From Candidatus Sabulitectum sp. (GTDB lineage Bacteria > Fermentibacterota > Fermentibacteria > Fermentibacterales > JCC-6): a stretch of 8,032 bases of DNA. The stretch is from the NCBI GenBank assembly GCA_029934845.1, contig JAOZLN010000094.1, positions 505-8,536 of the forward strand. Direction: 5' to 3'. The translations under genes were made by a program, and so were the position numbers. The notes beneath the pieces were generated by a model. It saw only the letters and a list, made by a program, of their open reading frames with translations. It was not told where the DNA came from and did no database searches. Shown in pieces: positions 6,208-8,032 of this stretch; position 1 is the first letter of the stretch, and the number at the start of each line of letters is the position of its first letter.

Positions 6208-7608
6208 TTACCTGCACAGTGGAATTTCCGGACCGGATTCCCTTTGCTCAATTTTTCTCGCTGCTTTTCTGAGTGCTGCTCCAATGCCTTCTTCTGTTGT
6301 CGGATGGTAGAAGTTCAGCTCCAGCATTTCAAATACGGTCAAACCTCTCTGGATTGCCCAGGAAATTGAGTGAGCAATGTGTTCCCCGTCGGGAATCGCC
6401 ATTTCGGCACCAATCAGCTTTCCAGTGCTTTTTTCGGCATAAAGTCTAAGAAGTCCGTGATTCTGCAGGGCGGTCATCGCCCTGGTCTGTCCTTTGTAGT
6501 CGACTGAACCAATCACAATATCGTCCATGTTCAGATCAGCGAATCGGCAACCAACTGCCGCAATGTTCGGATGGACAAATACAATACCTATGAAAGTTCT
6601 CCGGCAGTAGCTCTGAATACTGTCTTTTATGCTGTTGACCCCTGCTATATGCCCGTCGTCTGCTGCTTCAGCCATAAGAGGAATTCTTGCATTTACATCA
6701 CCTGCAATGAATACAGGTAAGTCTCCAACCTGCATGGTATGCTGATTAAAGTCAGGTATTCCAAGTTTGTTAAGTGGAACGCCCAGATTCTCCATGTGGA
6801 GACCGGCAATGTTGGGTTTTCTTCCAACAGAAACAAGCACTTTCTCCACAGAAATATCAATATTATCTGATCGAACTCTTATTCTGCCGGAGCCGTCTTC
6901 TTCAAGGGTCACTCTGCTTTCCAGGTGAATTGGGAATTCCTTTGCAAGCAGGTCTATTACAGATGCAGCTACTTCAGGGTCGCTTATGCCACCCACTGTT
7001 TTCAGTGCATCAAAGCCTGTAACTTCAACACCAAGTCGGCTGAGAGCCTGTGCCAGTTCCAGGCCTATTGCTCCAAGGCCAACTACTGCCAGGCTCTCTG
7101 GAAGATCTTCCATCTCGAAGATCTCTTCGTTGGTAATGATACGGTCACCAAATTTTTTCCATGGTTCGGGCATTATCGGGGTTGAACCAGTTGCAATGAT
7201 CATGGCTCTGGTTCGTCTCTGCTCTCCATTAACTTCAAGAAGGTCAGGAGCAAGGATCTTTGCCCTGCCTGAAATGCTTTTATTCTCTCCCAGTCTTTTT
7301 GTTGCTCGCATAACGCTGGAAACAAGTATGTCTCTCAGGCCTCTTACTCTTTTAAGAACGGCTCTGCCGTCAACTTCAATTGATCCTGTTAATTTGAAAC
7401 CCATCTCTTCGTAAAGGTGTCTCTTGTGGTAAATGTCTGCGGCTTCTATAAGCATTTTTGAAGGCATGCAGCCTATCCTGGCACAAGTTGTACCATACGG
7501 ACCATCGTTAATTATTACGAAATTATCTGTTCTTCTTCTTACATGTCCCAGGGCTGAAAGCCCTGCTGTACCAGCACCTATTATCGCTACATCAACTTCT
7601 TTTGTCAT
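6208..7608 (-). CDS. Dihydrolipoyl dehydrogenase-type pyridine nucleotide-disulfide oxidoreductase
   Basis: The product has 466 residues, full length for the family. Features in order: FAD-binding GAGTAG at 11-16; redox-active disulfide Cys42/Cys47 in T-T-C-A-R-I-G-C-M-P-S-K; the second FAD motif ATGSTP; NAD-binding V-G-L-G-A-I-G-L-E near 175-185; FAD-contacting F-I-A-G-D-V-N; and C-terminal dimerisation domain with catalytic His435 and Glu440 in Y-H-P-T-T-E-E. It should oxidise dihydrolipoamide or a similar dithiol with NAD+, as a soluble homodimer with FAD. The CARxGCMPSK variant, with a short loop before the first Cys, marks a subfamily distinct from the E. coli Lpd type (CLNVGCIPSK). No E2, E1 or glycine-cleavage gene is adjacent, so the partner is unknown. 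Mercuric reductase is unlikely: the N-terminal heavy-metal domain and C-terminal Cys pair are missing. GAGG 8 bases before the ATG supports the start. Confidence 0.87.
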   Translation of the reverse strand: MTKEVDVAIIGAGTAGLSALGHVRRRTDNFVIINDGPYGTTCARIGCMPSKMLIEAADIYHKRHLYEEMGFKLTGSIEVDGRAVLKRVRGLRDILVSSVMRATKRLGENKSISGRAKILAPDLLEVNGEQRRTRAMIIATGSTPIMPEPWKKFGDRIITNEEIFEMEDLPESLAVVGLGAIGLELAQALSRLGVEVTGFDALKTVGGISDPEVAASVIDLLAKEFPIHLESRVTLEEDGSGRIRVRSDNIDISVEKVLVSVGRKPNIAGLHMENLGVPLNKLGIPDFNQHTMQVGDLPVFIAGDVNARIPLMAEAADDGHIAGVNSIKDSIQSYCRRTFIGIVFVHPNIAAVGCRFADLNMDDIVIGSVDYKGQTRAMTALQNHGLLRLYAEKSTGKLIGAEMAIPDGEHIAHSISWAIQRGLTVFEMLELNFYHPTTEEGIGAALRKAARKIEQRESGPEIPLCR

Positions 7609-7644
7609 TTAGTTTTCCTCCTGAAAATAATTTATTGTGGCTGA

Positions 7645-7673
7645 ATTATACTGAATGGGCAGGAAAGAACGAA
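7645..7673 (-). promoter_or_regulatory. Probable promoter of the dihydrolipoyl dehydrogenase-type gene
   Basis: A perfect TATAAT (7650-7645, minus strand) lies about 37 bases before the start codon. The best -35 at 17-base spacing is only TTCGTT, so either this is a weak -35 or recognition needs an activator. Confidence 0.45.
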
Positions 7674-7687
7674 ACAACATCAATCGA

Positions 7688-7715
7688 AAAGGGGCCAACA
7701 TAAGTCGACCCCTTT
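7688..7715 (-). terminator. Possible intrinsic terminator after the M18 aminopeptidase gene
   Basis: AAAGGGG and CCCCTTT (7688-7694 and 7709-7715) can form a 7-base stem around a 14-base loop. Read on the minus strand, the stem ends in TTTT before CG, a short U-tract, 16 bases past the stop codon. The loop is long and the tract short, so termination may be partial. Confidence 0.5.
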
Positions 7716-7730
7716 ACATTCTATGTTGAT

Positions 7731-8032
7731 TTATGTAGCGATTACTATATGGCCCTCAAGATGAACTCTCATGCAGTTGATCATATTCTTGTGGTCAACC
7801 GTTCCAGCCATTTCTCTTATGGAATGCATGGACAGCATCGGGCTGCCAACATCCACTGTGGGAATACCGGTGCCTGTGGCTGAGATAGGTCCTAATGTTC
7901 CACCACTTTTCCCGTCCGCTCTTGAAACAAACTTCTGTACCGGACTTTCTGCAAGCTCTGTACATTTCACAAAATAGGCGGATGTTCTTGCGCTGGATGC
8001 ATAGCTGCCACCGGCAGACATCTTTATTGCAG
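7731..8032 (-). CDS. M18-family aminopeptidase (aspartyl aminopeptidase-like), C-terminal part only
   Basis: About 100 residues are visible; the frame is open to the right edge, so most of the protein is outside the window and the Met at 8021 is internal. The visible part matches the end of M18 peptidases: A-I-K preceding the Met, then F-V-S-R-A-D, G-G-T-L-G-P-I-S-A, T-V-D-V-G-S-P and L-S-M-H-S-I-R-E-M. The His of the last motif (codon at 7826-7824) is the C-terminal zinc ligand of this di-zinc metallopeptidase family. The whole protein is normally about 430-480 residues and assembles as a large tetrahedral dodecamer that removes N-terminal residues, often acidic, from peptides in the cytoplasm. 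The chain ends about 25 residues after the motif, as usual. Subtype and substrate preference cannot be judged from this fragment. Confidence 0.9.
   Translation of the reverse strand, partial: AIKMSAGGSYASSARTSAYFVKCTELAESPVQKFVSRADGKSGGTLGPISATGTGIPTVDVGSPMLSMHSIREMAGTVDHKNMINCMRVHLEGHIVIAT

Noticed and set aside
6986..7414. Plus-strand open frame of 142 codons
   Set aside because: It lies entirely within the dihydrolipoyl dehydrogenase-type gene on the other strand; its Ser/Pro/Arg/Leu-rich composition is typical of an antisense shadow.
6208..7608. Mercuric reductase reading of the flavoprotein
   Set aside because: The C-terminal vicinal cysteine pair and N-terminal metal-binding domain of MerA are absent, and no mer genes are adjacent.

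Overview
The window is a bacterial chromosomal stretch of moderate base composition. Every gene I can support lies on the minus strand, so transcription runs from high to low coordinates. Coding density is high and no gene-free stretch exceeds about 130 bases. I see no rRNA, tRNA, CRISPR array, insertion sequence or phage gene. Most genes have Shine-Dalgarno sites of the GGAG/AGGAGG type, and several gaps contain plausible sigma-70-like promoters. Two secreted or exported proteins of unknown family and a mix of gene families not typical of one familiar genus suggest an environmental, possibly uncultured lineage. I cannot assign a phylum from this sequence alone.

Read in the direction of transcription: (1) 8032-7731 is the C-terminal end of an M18-family aminopeptidase, cut by the window edge and followed by a possible terminator. 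(2) 7608-6208 is a complete dihydrolipoyl-dehydrogenase-type flavoprotein with its own promoter. (3) 6128-5491 is a toxin-antitoxin pair: a ribbon-helix-helix antitoxin and a PIN-domain toxin with a 4-base overlap. Its promoter carries two GCATGC boxes that look like operator half-sites. (4) 5411-4905 and 4805-3726 encode two unrelated exported proteins of unknown function; the second has a good promoter. (5) 3596-1 is an operon-like block with one promoter at 3693-3665. It encodes a cytidylyltransferase-like nucleotidyltransferase resembling inositol-1-phosphate cytidylyltransferase. Three different proteins of the CDP-glycerol glycerophosphotransferase (TagB/TagF, Glyphos_transf) family follow, the last running off the left edge.

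The last block is the most interesting part. The first gene would make a CDP-activated polyol or similar compound. The three transferases would use it to build or decorate a phosphodiester-linked surface polymer, as in teichoic acid or capsule synthesis. The nucleotidyltransferase is not of the TagD type that makes CDP-glycerol, so the activated unit may be something else, such as CDP-inositol. That is inference. The genes are tightly packed (a few bases apart or overlapping), which supports co-translation.
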